Source of the DNA: NAT127 sp041655035
GTDB lineage: Bacteria; Pseudomonadota; Gammaproteobacteria; Pseudomonadales; Porticoccaceae
Reading direction: 5' to 3'
Assembly: GCA_041655035.1 (NCBI GenBank)
Contig: JBAZCN010000004.1
Coordinates: forward strand, 1 to 64,000
Length of the DNA stretch: 64,000 nucleotides
How positions within the stretch are numbered: position 1 is the first letter of the stretch; each line of letters starts with the position of its first letter. This document shows, one piece after another, positions 18,177 through 26,816 of this stretch. The notes under the pieces were generated by a model. The model worked only from the letters and a program-made list of their open reading frames with translations. It was not told where the DNA came from and ran no database searches. The position numbers and the translations under genes were made by a program.

Positions 18177-19163
18177 GTGACGGCATTGGAACGGGCCTGG
18201 TACCGGCCAGGCAGTTGGAGCTTGCTGCTGGCGCCGCTGGCGTGGCTGTTCGTCGCCGTCACCCGGCGCCGCCGCCGCTGGCTGGAGGCCCGCCAGCAGC
18301 CATTGCGGCTGCCGGTGGTGGTGGTTGGCAACATTACCGTCGGCGGCACCGGCAAGACACCGCTGATCATCGCCCTGGTCAAGGCTCTCCAGGCGCGAGG
18401 CTACAAGCCGGGGGTGATCAGCCGCGGTTACGGCGGCAGGGCGCCGGTCTATCCGATGCGGGTCACCGCCGACAGCGACCCCGGCCACAGCGGCGACGAG
18501 CCGCTGCTGATCGCCATTACCTGCGATTGCCCGGTGGTGGTGGATCCCGACCGGGTGCGGGCCGCCCGCTACCTGGAAAACCACACCGATTGCGAGATCA
18601 TCCTCAGCGACGACGGGTTGCAGCACTACCGCTTGCCGCGGGATATGGAGATCGTCGTGGTCGACGGCGAGCGGGTGCTGGGCAATGGCTGGTGCCTGCC
18701 GGCCGGCCCCCTGCGGGAACCGCTGCAGCGGTTGCAGGAAACGGATTTCGCCATCGTCAACGGTGGCAACGCCGTGCTCCACCATCCGCGCCAGTACCGC
18801 ATGTTCCTCCAGCCGCTGCGCTTTCGGCGCGTCGACGGCAGCGATATCCGCCCGGTAGACGAACCGCCGGCCGACTTCGTCAACGCCGTGGCCGGCATCG
18901 GCAATCCCACCCGCTTTGCCCGCACGTTGGCGAGCCTGGGGCTTGCGGTCAAGCTCCACCCCTTTCCCGATCACCACCGCTTCGTCGCCGAGGATCTGGT
19001 TTTCGACGACGGTCGCGCGGTGATCCTCACCGCCAAGGATGCGGTAAAATGCCGTGACCTGAACGCGCCTGACCTGTGGGTGCTGGATGTTGCCGCGACG
19101 CTCGAAAACAGCGGCATGAATACCCTTGTCGACGCCATCGAAAATCTGGTGGTGACCCTCTGA
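18177..19163 (+). CDS. lpxK: Tetraacyldisaccharide 4'-kinase LpxK
   Basis: A 328-residue membrane-associated kinase that phosphorylates the 4' position of the lipid A disaccharide. The P-loop-like motif VVGNITVGGTGKTPLI is at about residues 48-63, followed by SRGYGG and HSGDEP. The hydrophobic N-terminal segment (about 12-25) is the membrane anchor. The GTG start at 18177 lies 1 base after msbA and is preceded by GGAGG. kdsB follows after 13 bases with no Trm112/YcaR-like gene between them. Confidence 0.95.
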   Translation: MTALERAWYRPGSWSLLLAPLAWLFVAVTRRRRRWLEARQQPLRLPVVVVGNITVGGTGKTPLIIALVKALQARGYKPGVISRGYGGRAPVYPMRVTADSDPGHSGDEPLLIAITCDCPVVVDPDRVRAARYLENHTDCEIILSDDGLQHYRLPRDMEIVVVDGERVLGNGWCLPAGPLREPLQRLQETDFAIVNGGNAVLHHPRQYRMFLQPLRFRRVDGSDIRPVDEPPADFVNAVAGIGNPTRFARTLASLGLAVKLHPFPDHHRFVAEDLVFDDGRAVILTAKDAVKCRDLNAPDLWVLDVAATLENSGMNTLVDAIENLVVTL

Positions 19164-19176
19164 ACCTCGCCGTGGC

Positions 19177-19968
19177 ATGCTTATGAACGCGCCTTTCCAT
19201 ATCGTCATTCCTGCCCGCTATGCCTCGACCCGCCTGCCCGCCAAGCCGCTGCGGGCTATGTGCGGCAAGCCGATGATTCAGTGGGTGTATGAACAGGCCA
19301 GCGCCGCCGGCGCCCTCAGCGTCACGGTCGCCACGGACGACGCGCGGATCGGCGACGCGGTGACGGCCTTCGACGGGGCAGTGGTAATGACCTCTCCGCG
19401 CCACCCGTCGGGCACCGACCGCCTCGAGGAAGTGGCGCGGCTGCTGGATTTTGCCGGCGACGCCATCCTGGTCAATGTCCAGGGGGACGAGCCGTTGATT
19501 CCGCCGGCGGTGATCCGTCAGGTAGCGGGCAATCTGGCGGCCAATCCCGGGGCCGCGGTGGCGACGCTGTGCGAGCCCATCCAGCGGCGCGAGGATTTTG
19601 ACAACCCCAATATCGTCAAGGTGGTGGCCGACCAGGCGGGGCATGCCCTGTACTTCAGTCGCGCGCCGGTGCCCTGGCCCCGGGATCATCGCCTTGCCGC
19701 CGCACCGGGGTTGCCGGACGATCTCGGCGCCCAGCGCCACCTGGGCATCTATGCCTATCGGGTGCGGGACCTGCGGGATTTCGTCACCTGGCCGGTGGCG
19801 CCTCTCGAACGCCTGGAATGTCTCGAGCAACTGCGCTTCTTGTGGCACGGCCGCAAGATTCATGTCGCCCCGGCCTGTGCCCCGGTGCCCGGCGGCGTCG
19901 ACACCGAGGATGACCTGGCGCGGGTCGTCGCTCATCTGGTTTCCCGGGGAGGAGGTGGGTCGCGATGA
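19177..19968 (+). CDS. kdsB: CMP-KDO synthetase KdsB
   Basis: A cytidylyltransferase that activates KDO for lipopolysaccharide inner-core synthesis. The 263-residue product carries the family signatures IPARYASTRLPAKPL at the N-terminus, HPSGTDRLEEVA and VNVQGDEPLI. Two in-frame ATGs (19177 and 19183) are possible and the second aligns slightly better with homologues. The end overlaps the next gene by 4 bases, continuing the LPS/envelope operon. Confidence 0.95.
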   Translation: MLMNAPFHIVIPARYASTRLPAKPLRAMCGKPMIQWVYEQASAAGALSVTVATDDARIGDAVTAFDGAVVMTSPRHPSGTDRLEEVARLLDFAGDAILVNVQGDEPLIPPAVIRQVAGNLAANPGAAVATLCEPIQRREDFDNPNIVKVVADQAGHALYFSRAPVPWPRDHRLAAAPGLPDDLGAQRHLGIYAYRVRDLRDFVTWPVAPLERLECLEQLRFLWHGRKIHVAPACAPVPGGVDTEDDLARVVAHLVSRGGGGSR

Positions 19969-20450
19969 TCGATAAAGTCCATGTGCTGTTCGTTTGCCTC
20001 GGCAATATCTGCCGTTCGCCCACGGCGCACGGGGTTTTCGAACGGCTGGTGCGGGATGCGGGGCTCGAACAGAGAATCGCCGTCGACTCCGCCGGCACCG
20101 GCGACTGGCATATCGGCCGGCCGCCGGACCAGCGCTCCCACCGCGCGGCCCTGGAGCGCGGCGTCGATATCGGCCATCTGCGGGCGCGCCAGGTAACGGC
20201 CGCGGATTTTGACCGGTACCAGTACATTCTGGCCATGGATCGCAGCAACCTCGACGCCCTGCACCGCTTGAAGCCCGAGGACTACCGCGGCCACCTTGGG
20301 CTGTTCCTGGCCTTTGCCGGCGATCGGTCCGGGGCGCTCGATGAGGTGCCGGATCCCTACCACGGCGGAGACGATGATTTCCAGAGGGTCTACGAGTTGA
20401 TCCAGAGGGCGTCGCTGGGGCTGCTCGATCACATCCGCGAGGCATCGTGA
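19965..20450 (+). CDS. Low-molecular-weight protein tyrosine phosphatase
   Basis: A 161-residue cytoplasmic phosphatase. The catalytic P-loop CLGNICRS (Cys and Arg) is at residues 11-18, and the general-acid Asp is in DPYHGG near residue 130. The short length and single domain match Wzb/PtpA-type enzymes, but there is no tyrosine kinase or capsule locus nearby, so the substrate is unknown. A phosphatase at this place between kdsB and murB is a conserved arrangement in Pseudomonas-like genomes. It overlaps kdsB by 4 bases. Confidence 0.92.
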   Translation: MIDKVHVLFVCLGNICRSPTAHGVFERLVRDAGLEQRIAVDSAGTGDWHIGRPPDQRSHRAALERGVDIGHLRARQVTAADFDRYQYILAMDRSNLDALHRLKPEDYRGHLGLFLAFAGDRSGALDEVPDPYHGGDDDFQRVYELIQRASLGLLDHIREAS

Positions 20451-20456
20451 ACCGTC

Positions 20457-21509
20457 GTGGAATTCCTTGAGAAAGTCTCGCTGCGCGACTGCAACACACT
20501 GGCGCTGCCGGCGGTCGCGGAATATCTGTGCACTGTCACCACGGGCGACGAACTCGACGCGGCGCGCCGCTTCGCGCGGTCGCGGCGGCTGCCGGTCACC
20601 ATTCTTGGCGGCGGCAGCAATGTCGTACTGGCCGGTGATATCGGTGGCCTGGTGGTGCGCAACGGCCTGCCGGGAATCCAGGGTGTGGCGCAGCAGGGCG
20701 GGGAGGTGGTGGTACGGGTCGGCGCTGGCGAGAACTGGCATCGGCTGGTGCGGCACTGTCTCGACCAGGGTTGGTTCGGACTGGAGAACCTGGCGCTGAT
20801 TCCCGGCTCCGCCGGCGCTGCGCCGATCCAGAATATCGGGGCCTACGGGGTTGAACTGGCCCAGCGCTTCGTCAGTCTCGAGGCGCTGGTGCTGGACAGT
20901 GGCGAGGTCGTGGAGCTCGACCGCGACGACTGCCGGTTTGGCTATCGCGACAGTATTTTCAAGGGAGAGCTGCGCGGCCGGGCGGTGATCACCGCGGTTA
21001 CCCTGGCGCTGTCGACCGCGGCGTCGCCCTGCCTGGAATATCCGGAACTGCGGGATGCCGTGGCCCATCTCGCGGCGCCGACGCCGCGGGACGTTTGCGA
21101 GGCGGTATGCGCCCTGCGTCGCCACAAACTCCCCGACCCGGCGGAGCGGCCCAACGCCGGCAGCTTTTTCAAGAACCCGGTGATCGCGGCGGCCGACGCC
21201 GAGGCGCTGCGGTGCAGCTATCCCGACCTGCCGGGTTACCCGCAGGCCGATGGCCGTGTCAAACTGCCCGCCGCCTGGCTGATCGACCGCGCCGGCTGGA
21301 AGGGGCGGCGCCGTGGGCCGGTGGGCGTTCACGACCGCCAGGCGCTGGTGCTGGTCCACTTCGGTGGCGGTCGCGGCGAGCAATTGCTGCAGCTGGCTGC
21401 CGATATCGCCGCCGATATCCACGACCGCTTTGGCGTCGCCCTGGAATTTGAACCGGCGGTGCTGGGCAGGCCGCTGGCGGAGTCCGGCGATGTCGCTGTT
21501 CGCCACTGA
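20457..21509 (+). CDS. murB: UDP-N-acetylenolpyruvoylglucosamine reductase MurB
   Basis: A 350-residue FAD enzyme that completes UDP-MurNAc synthesis. It shows the FAD-binding stretch ILGGGSNVVLAGD, the pyrophosphate loop PGSAGAAPIQNIGAYG, the catalytic serine region GYRDSIFKGEL and AGSFFKNPV. Length and motif order are those of the E. coli-type (type I) MurB. The start is a GTG at 20457, 6 bases after the phosphatase gene. The 3' end overlaps alkB by 20 bases. Confidence 0.95.
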   Translation: MEFLEKVSLRDCNTLALPAVAEYLCTVTTGDELDAARRFARSRRLPVTILGGGSNVVLAGDIGGLVVRNGLPGIQGVAQQGGEVVVRVGAGENWHRLVRHCLDQGWFGLENLALIPGSAGAAPIQNIGAYGVELAQRFVSLEALVLDSGEVVELDRDDCRFGYRDSIFKGELRGRAVITAVTLALSTAASPCLEYPELRDAVAHLAAPTPRDVCEAVCALRRHKLPDPAERPNAGSFFKNPVIAAADAEALRCSYPDLPGYPQADGRVKLPAAWLIDRAGWKGRRRGPVGVHDRQALVLVHFGGGRGEQLLQLAADIAADIHDRFGVALEFEPAVLGRPLAESGDVAVRH

Positions 21510-22095
21510 CGAGACCATTGCCCTCAGCGGCGGGGAGCTGCGCTACTGGCCGGCGTTCCTCGACAGCGGCCAGAGCGCCGGGCTCTACGCCGCGCTGCGT
21601 CAGGGCACTCCCTGGGTACAGAGCAGGATTCGCATAGCCGGCAAGAGCGTTGCCATTCCCCGCCTCAACGCCTGGTATGGCGACAGCGGGGTGGAATACG
21701 GCTATTCGGGCGTGCTCTTGGCCACCCAACCCTGGAGCCCGGCGCTGGCGGCACTGAAGCGACGGGTCGAAGCGGTCACCGGCCTCGGCTTCAACAGCGC
21801 CCTGGTGAATCTCTACCGCAACGGCGCCGACAGCGTCGACTGGCACAGCGATGATGAGCCGGAACTGGGACCGGCTCCCCAGGTCGCTTCGCTGAGTCTC
21901 GGTGCGGTGCGGCGCTTTGAGCTGAAACACCGTACAATCCCTGGCGAGCGCTGCCGCCTCGACCTGCCGGACGGCTCGTTATTGCTGATGGCCGGGGAAT
22001 TGCAGCGCCATTGGCGCCACCGGGTGCCCAAGCAACCAGGGGTGACGGAGGAGCGCATCAATATCACCTTCCGCGCCGTGCGACCGGTGATCTAA
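21490..22095 (+). CDS. alkB: AlkB-type 2-oxoglutarate/Fe(II) DNA dioxygenase
   Basis: A 201-residue oxidative dealkylation enzyme for damaged nucleic acid. The iron ligands are seen as HSD in SVDWHSDDEPELG and the later His in WRHRVPK; the 2-oxoglutarate-binding arginines are in RINITFRAVR. Substrate-loop motifs PRLNAWYGD and NSALVNLYRNG match the AlkB/ALKBH2 group. The ATG at 21490 lies inside the last 20 bases of murB, suggesting coupling. The start far upstream in the same frame is a murB shadow. Confidence 0.9.
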   Translation: MSLFATDETIALSGGELRYWPAFLDSGQSAGLYAALRQGTPWVQSRIRIAGKSVAIPRLNAWYGDSGVEYGYSGVLLATQPWSPALAALKRRVEAVTGLGFNSALVNLYRNGADSVDWHSDDEPELGPAPQVASLSLGAVRRFELKHRTIPGERCRLDLPDGSLLLMAGELQRHWRHRVPKQPGVTEERINITFRAVRPVI

Positions 22096-22125
22096 CAGGC
22101 TGGTAACCCAGTGAGGAGCAGCGAG

Positions 22126-22776
22126 ATGGTCAAGGTGCTGGTGGTCGATGATCACCATCTCATCCGAATGGGGCTTTGCGGCTTGCTCGGCAGTGTGCCC
22201 GGGGTCACCGTGGTCAGCGAGGCGGCGAGCGGCGAAGAGGCCCTGGAGCGGGTGCGCGAGGCGCGCCCCGATGTGGTGCTGATGGATATCCGCATGCCCG
22301 GCATGGGCGGGATCGAGGCCACCAAGCGGATCGTGCTCAGCCACACCCAGGTGCGGGTGATCATCGTCACCGCCTTCAACGACGATGTCTACCCCAACAA
22401 ACTGCTCAAGGCCGGGGCCGCGGGTTACATTACCAAGAACGCCGATTGCCACGAAATTGCCCAGGCGATCAGCATGGTGATGGCCGGTGCGGTGTACGTC
22501 AGCCCCTCCATAGCCCAGATGATGGTGATCAGCGGCCTGCGCCCGGGGCAGGAATCATCGCCTCTTGCCCAGCTTTCACAGCGCGAGCTGCAGATCGCGC
22601 AGATGATCACCAGCGGCTACCGCGCGGCGGAAGTGGCGGGGATTCTCAATATCAGCCCGAAGACCATCAACGCCCACAAGTACCGCATTTATGAAAAGCT
22701 CGGCGTGGGCAATGATGTGGAATTGACGCTGGCGGCAGTCAAGTACGGGCTGGTGGATCCGAGCGAAATCCTCTAG
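22126..22776 (+). CDS. uvrY: Response regulator UvrY/GacA
   Basis: A 216-residue NarL/FixJ-type regulator. The receiver domain starts VKVLVVDDHHLIRMG, with the phosphoacceptor Asp in VVLMDIRMPG (about residue 54). A C-terminal LuxR-type helix-turn-helix follows (LSQRELQIAQMITSGYR ... INAHKYRIYEKLGV). It lies directly upstream of uvrC, as gacA/uvrY does throughout gammaproteobacteria; there it answers to BarA/GacS and controls Csr/Rsm small RNAs. The start is the ATG at 22126 after GAGGAG. Confidence 0.95.
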   Translation: MVKVLVVDDHHLIRMGLCGLLGSVPGVTVVSEAASGEEALERVREARPDVVLMDIRMPGMGGIEATKRIVLSHTQVRVIIVTAFNDDVYPNKLLKAGAAGYITKNADCHEIAQAISMVMAGAVYVSPSIAQMMVISGLRPGQESSPLAQLSQRELQIAQMITSGYRAAEVAGILNISPKTINAHKYRIYEKLGVGNDVELTLAAVKYGLVDPSEIL

Positions 22777-22816
22777 ACCATCCTTTTCTCTTCTCCGAGG
22801 CCATACTGTTCCGACC

Positions 22817-24640
22817 ATGCCTTTCGACGCCAAGAGCTTTATCCGCACCCTGACCCAGCGTCCCGGCGTCTATCAGATGATCGGCGAGGACGAGCAGGTG
22901 CTCTATGTCGGCAAGGCCAAGAACCTGCGCAAGCGGGTCGGCAGTTATTTTCGCGCCACCGGCCTCAGTCCCAAGACCCAGGCCCTGGTGAGCCGTATCC
23001 GCAATATCCAGGTCACCATCACCGCCACCGAGGTGGAGGCGCTGATCCTCGAACAGAACCTGATCAAGCAATGCCGGCCGCCATTCAACATCCTCATGCG
23101 GGACGACAAATCCTACCCGTATATCTTTCTTTCCGAAGGGGAGCCCTATCCGCGCCTGGCCTTCCACCGCGGGGTAAAGCGCAAGAAGGGCCGCTATTTC
23201 GGCCCCTATCCCAATGCCAACGTAGTGCGCGACAGCATGGTCTTTCTGCAGAAGACCTTCCGCGTCCGCCAGTGCGAGGACAGTTTCTTCAGAAATCGCT
23301 CCCGGCCCTGCCTGCAATACCAGATCAAACGCTGCACCGGGCCTTGCGTCGGCCTGGTGAGCGAGGAGGATTACCGCAACGACGTGCGCCTCACCGAGCT
23401 GTTTCTCGAGGGCAAGGGCGACGAGGTGATTCGCGAGCTGGAGCAGAAAATGGACCGCTGCGCCGCCGAGCTCGATTTCGAGCAGGCGGCCGAGTTGCGC
23501 GACAAGATCAGTTCGCTGCGCCAGTTGCAGGCGGAGCAGGTGATCGAGGCCGGCCAGGGGCACGTCGATGTGCTCGCCGCCGCGGTGTCGGGCGACGTGG
23601 CCTGTGTGCAGATGCTGTTCATCCGCCAGGGGCGGATGCTCGGCAGTCGCGGTTTCTACCCGAAAACGCCCCTGGCCGATGACCGCCGGGCATTGCTCAG
23701 CGAGTTCATCTCCCAGCTCTACCTGGCGGGCGGCGGCATCAACGATCTGCCCCGGGAGATTGTCGCCGAGATACCCGCCGACGACGGCGAGGTGCTGTCG
23801 GCCGCCATCAGCCAGGCCCTCGGCCGTAAGGTCGTGGTGAAGACCTCGGTGCGCGGCACCCGGCTCAAATGGCTGGAAGTGGCGACGCGCACCGCCGAAC
23901 AGAGCCTCGCCAGCCGGCTGGCCTCCCGGCAGACAGTGCTGAGCCGCCTCGAAGCACTGCGCGATGGCCTGGGCCTGCCGGCCATTCCCGAGCGCATCGA
24001 ATGTTTCGATATCAGCCACAGCAGCGGCGAGGCGACGGTGGCGTCCTGTGTGGTCTGGGGACCAGAGGGGGCCATCAAGGCCGACTACCGGCGTTTCAAC
24101 ATCGAGGGCGTGCCGGCGGGCGATGACTACGGCGCCATGGCCCAGGCGCTGGAGCGGCGCTACCGGCGTCTGCAAAAGGGGGAGGGCAAACTGCCGGACG
24201 TATTGCTGATCGACGGCGGCAAGGGCCAGTTGCGCAAGGCGTCCGAGGTGCTCAACAACCTCGGCGTGCAAGGGGTGATCCTGGTGGGCGTGGCCAAGGG
24301 GGTGACCCGCAAACCGGGGATGGAAACCCTGTTGCTGGCCACCGAGGACCGGGAGGAAATCCTGCACACCGAATCCCCGGCCCTGCATCTCATCCAGCAG
24401 ATTCGCGATGAGGCCCACCGTTTCGCCATTACCGGTCACCGCCAGCGGCGCGACAAGAAACGGCGGGAGTCGCCGCTGGAGTCCATCGACGGCGTCGGTC
24501 CCAAGCGCCGGCGCGAGCTGCTGCGCTATTTTGGCGGTTACAGCGAAGTCGAGAAGGCCAGCGTCGGTGAACTGATGAAGGTCCCGGGGATCAGCCGAAA
24601 AGTCGCCGAGACTATTTACAGTACTCTTCACAACGAGTAA
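22817..24640 (+). CDS. uvrC: UvrABC excinuclease subunit C
   Basis: A 607-residue dual-incision nuclease of nucleotide excision repair. Domain order: N-terminal GIY-YIG nuclease (GVYQMIGEDEQVLYVGKAKN, about residues 15-34), cysteine-rich segment (CLQYQIKRCTGPC), UVR motif (about 200-235), RNase H-like domain with CFDISHSSGEATVASCVV, and two C-terminal helix-hairpin-helix motifs (SIDGVGPKRRRELLRYFGG). Length is normal. It follows uvrY by 40 bases and is likely co-transcribed with pgsA. Confidence 0.96.
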   Translation: MPFDAKSFIRTLTQRPGVYQMIGEDEQVLYVGKAKNLRKRVGSYFRATGLSPKTQALVSRIRNIQVTITATEVEALILEQNLIKQCRPPFNILMRDDKSYPYIFLSEGEPYPRLAFHRGVKRKKGRYFGPYPNANVVRDSMVFLQKTFRVRQCEDSFFRNRSRPCLQYQIKRCTGPCVGLVSEEDYRNDVRLTELFLEGKGDEVIRELEQKMDRCAAELDFEQAAELRDKISSLRQLQAEQVIEAGQGHVDVLAAAVSGDVACVQMLFIRQGRMLGSRGFYPKTPLADDRRALLSEFISQLYLAGGGINDLPREIVAEIPADDGEVLSAAISQALGRKVVVKTSVRGTRLKWLEVATRTAEQSLASRLASRQTVLSRLEALRDGLGLPAIPERIECFDISHSSGEATVASCVVWGPEGAIKADYRRFNIEGVPAGDDYGAMAQALERRYRRLQKGEGKLPDVLLIDGGKGQLRKASEVLNNLGVQGVILVGVAKGVTRKPGMETLLLATEDREEILHTESPALHLIQQIRDEAHRFAITGHRQRRDKKRRESPLESIDGVGPKRRRELLRYFGGYSEVEKASVGELMKVPGISRKVAETIYSTLHNE

Positions 24641-24673
24641 TTTGCCTGTTTGATAAAGGAAGCCCCCTCCGCC

Positions 24674-25246
24674 ATGTGGAATTTGCCCAATATCCTGACA
24701 CTGCTGCGGATTCTCTGCATTCCCTTGCTGGTGGTCGTCTACTTCCTGCCCTGGGAATGGCGCCACCCGGCCAGTGCGGCGGTGTTCGGCGTCGCCGCGA
24801 TCACCGACTGGTTCGACGGCTACCTGGCGCGCAAGCTCAACCAGATGACCCCCTTCGGGGCCTTTCTCGACCCGGTGGCGGACAAACTGATCGTCGCCGT
24901 GGCACTGGTGGTATTGCTGCAAACCCACTCCAACCTGCTGTTCGCCGTGCCCACCATGGTGATCATCTCCCGGGAGATCGTGATCTCCGCCCTGCGCGAA
25001 TGGATGGCGGAGCTCGGCAGCCGCACCAGTGTGGCGGTGTCCTACGTCGGCAAGGTCAAGACCACCTTGCAGATGATCGCCATCGCCTTCCTGCTGCTGA
25101 TCAATCCGGTGAAGTACCCGACTCTCGACTACGTGGGTATTTTCCTGCTTTATGTGGCGGCGGCCCTGACCCTGTGGTCGATGTGCCTGTACCTCGCCGC
25201 GGCCTGGCCCGAGCTGAAAGGCGGCTCCGCGGATAAAAATACCTGA
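24674..25246 (+). CDS. pgsA: CDP-diacylglycerol-glycerol-3-phosphate phosphatidyltransferase
   Basis: A 190-residue membrane enzyme that makes phosphatidylglycerol phosphate. It has the CDP-alcohol phosphatidyltransferase motif DWFDGYLARKLNQMTPFGAF followed by LDPVADK, and several hydrophobic helices. The start at 24674 (MWNLPNILTLLR) fits homologues; a TTG 24 bases upstream is less likely. The uvrY-uvrC-pgsA order with tRNA genes nearby is conserved in gammaproteobacteria. Confidence 0.95.
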   Translation: MWNLPNILTLLRILCIPLLVVVYFLPWEWRHPASAAVFGVAAITDWFDGYLARKLNQMTPFGAFLDPVADKLIVAVALVVLLQTHSNLLFAVPTMVIISREIVISALREWMAELGSRTSVAVSYVGKVKTTLQMIAIAFLLLINPVKYPTLDYVGIFLLYVAAALTLWSMCLYLAAAWPELKGGSADKNT

Positions 25247-25297
25247 ATTACTACATCTGAGCCGATTGCCGTCGAGTTGCCGATACCGCCTGCAATC

Positions 25298-25317
25298 CAC
25301 GGCAGGTGGCTGCCGTG
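25298..25317. other. Perfect hairpin in the pgsA-usp intergenic gap
   Basis: CACGGCAG-GTGG-CTGCCGTG forms an 8-bp perfect stem with a four-base loop, 51 bases after pgsA. No T-run follows, so it is not a classical terminator, but it may mark the transcript end. The rest of the 344-base gap (25247-25590) shows no gene; the usp ribosome-binding site CAGGAGAATG lies at its end. Confidence 0.4.
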
Positions 25318-25590
25318 CACCTGACTGACCGGGATCAAGTCCCCGGCCTTGCCAACCTGTGATGATATCCCTCGCTCAAGGCGGTAATTGGCGGCCATCG
25401 CCGGGCTGACGGGTAAGCAGCAGTTGCTCAGCACACCCAGGCAGTGGGCGTTCCGGCAAGGGCCATTCACTGTTTTTTCACGCCCAGCGCGACGGGGAAC
25501 GTGACAAAACCGGTCTCTCCGTCCACGCTTATCTCAAGCGGACTCGACTGAAAACGCAAAATAGTTCCCCCAAGTCATCAGGAGAATGAA

Positions 25591-26472
25591 ATGCAGGACT
25601 TCAAACGTATCGTTTTTGCCACGGACTTTTCGGAAGCGTCGAAGCAAGCGCTCGATTTCGCGCTGAGGATCGCCAGGCACCACCAGGCTGAATTGCATAT
25701 TCTCCATGTCAAGGTGGCGCCGCATCCCGGTTATATGACGTTCGGCTCGCCGGAACTGGTTGCGGAGATCGCAAGCGCCCAGGATATGTATGCCGATGAA
25801 TTGCTCGAGGAACTGGTGCCGGAGGGCTATGGGGCCAGGGTCGTGCTCGCCACCGAGCGCAACATCGGCGCCGCCCAGGGCATCTCCGACTACGCCGACA
25901 GGCAGGGGAGCGACCTGATCATTGTCGGCAGCCATGGCTATTCGGGCTTCGAGAAGGTGATTCTGGGCTCGGAAGCTCTCAAGCTGCTGCGCCTGGCCAA
26001 TGTGCCGTTGCTGATCGTCAAGAGCGGCATCGATGGCGAGCAGGGCGGAACCATTCCCTTCAGCCGCCTGCTGGCGCCGGTCGACCTTTCTCCCGCCTCG
26101 CAGGCGATGCTGCGCCAGGCGGACGCGCTGGCCGAGCGCTACGGGGCGGAACTGGTGGTGATGCACTCGCTGGACATGGTCACCCCCACCCATTATTCGT
26201 TCATGCAGTCCATCGTCAAGCTGCCCCAGGCCAGGCAGGAACTGGGCGGTTTCGTCGCTGAGGCGGCATTGCGGACAAAGCCGAAGGAAGTGATCACCGA
26301 GGCGCCCGCGGCGCAGGGAATCGCCGACACCGCGACGAACATGGGCGCCGACCTGATCGTGATATCCCGAACCGGCCTGAGCGGCTGGCGGCGCTTCTGG
26401 GTAGGCAGCGTGACCGAGCGGGTACTGAACATCACCAGCTGTCCGGTGCTGGTATTGCCTACGGCGGGATAG
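25591..26472 (+). CDS. Tandem universal stress protein (UspE-like)
   Basis: A 293-residue cytoplasmic protein made of two consecutive UspA domains (about 1-145 and 150-293). Each begins with a beta-strand/Asp motif (RIVFATDFSEASKQALDFAL; RLLAPVDLSPASQAML) and ends with an ATP-loop-like pattern (GSHGYSGFEKVILGSEA; ISRTGLSGWRRFWVGSVTER). The glycine-rich GxxG-x9-G-S/T signature suggests nucleotide binding. Role inferred: stress or growth-arrest resistance. It stands alone between pgsA and the tRNA genes. Confidence 0.88.
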   Translation: MQDFKRIVFATDFSEASKQALDFALRIARHHQAELHILHVKVAPHPGYMTFGSPELVAEIASAQDMYADELLEELVPEGYGARVVLATERNIGAAQGISDYADRQGSDLIIVGSHGYSGFEKVILGSEALKLLRLANVPLLIVKSGIDGEQGGTIPFSRLLAPVDLSPASQAMLRQADALAERYGAELVVMHSLDMVTPTHYSFMQSIVKLPQARQELGGFVAEAALRTKPKEVITEAPAAQGIADTATNMGADLIVISRTGLSGWRRFWVGSVTERVLNITSCPVLVLPTAG

Positions 26473-26524
26473 ACGGGGCCGGGGCCCCGCGCATGGCGGA
26501 TCCTGGTGGAGCGATCGGGGAAAT

Positions 26525-26598
26525 TGGAGGCGCGGGTCGGAATCGAACCGGCGTAAACGGAGTTGCAGTCCGCTGCATAACCACTCTGCTACCGCGCC
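26525..26598 (-). tRNA. tRNA-Cys (GCA)
   Basis: A 74-nt cloverleaf on the minus strand, including encoded CCA (complement of 26525-26527). Acceptor stem GGCGCGG pairs with CCGCGCC, discriminator U73 as expected for Cys, anticodon loop CTGCAAC with GCA, and T-loop GGTTCGATTCC. Standard in all respects. Confidence 0.95.
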
Positions 26599-26651
26599 TT
26601 GAAAGGGTCCGGGCTTGCCCGGGTCGCCACGGCATCCGCGGCGAGGTGTGT

Positions 26652-26679
26652 ATTCTATGGATTACCGCTGGGGAATCAA
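26652..26679 (-). promoter_or_regulatory. Candidate promoter of tRNA-Cys
   Basis: Read on the minus strand: TTGATT (complement of 26674-26679), 16-base spacer, TAGAAT (complement of 26652-26657). Transcription would start about 45 bases before the mature tRNA 5' end. Confidence 0.5.
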
Positions 26680-26772
26680 GCCCATTTGTCGATATCGGCG
26701 GATTTGGCGCGGCCGCAAGTGGCCGCTGCCGGCGGCTGGGGAGAGGGCATCGGCGCTGCCGGCAGGTTTGAA

Positions 26773-26801
26773 TTGAATCGCGGCCGGCTTGCCGGTAGTA
26801 T
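26773..26801 (+). promoter_or_regulatory. Candidate promoter of the intron-containing tRNA-Leu
   Basis: TTGAAT at 26773-26778, a 17-base spacer and TAGTAT at 26796-26801. The predicted start lies about 9 bases before the tRNA 5' end. Confidence 0.5.
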
Positions 26802-26816
26802 TCGCCATCCCCTCAC

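Noticed and set aside
22739..25300. 853-codon minus-strand frame across uvrC and pgsA
   Set aside because: Antisense shadow with His/Gly-rich sequence; uvrC and pgsA are certain.
25247..25590. Small gene in the pgsA-usp gap
   Set aside because: Frames are short, lack a ribosome-binding site and show no protein-like composition.
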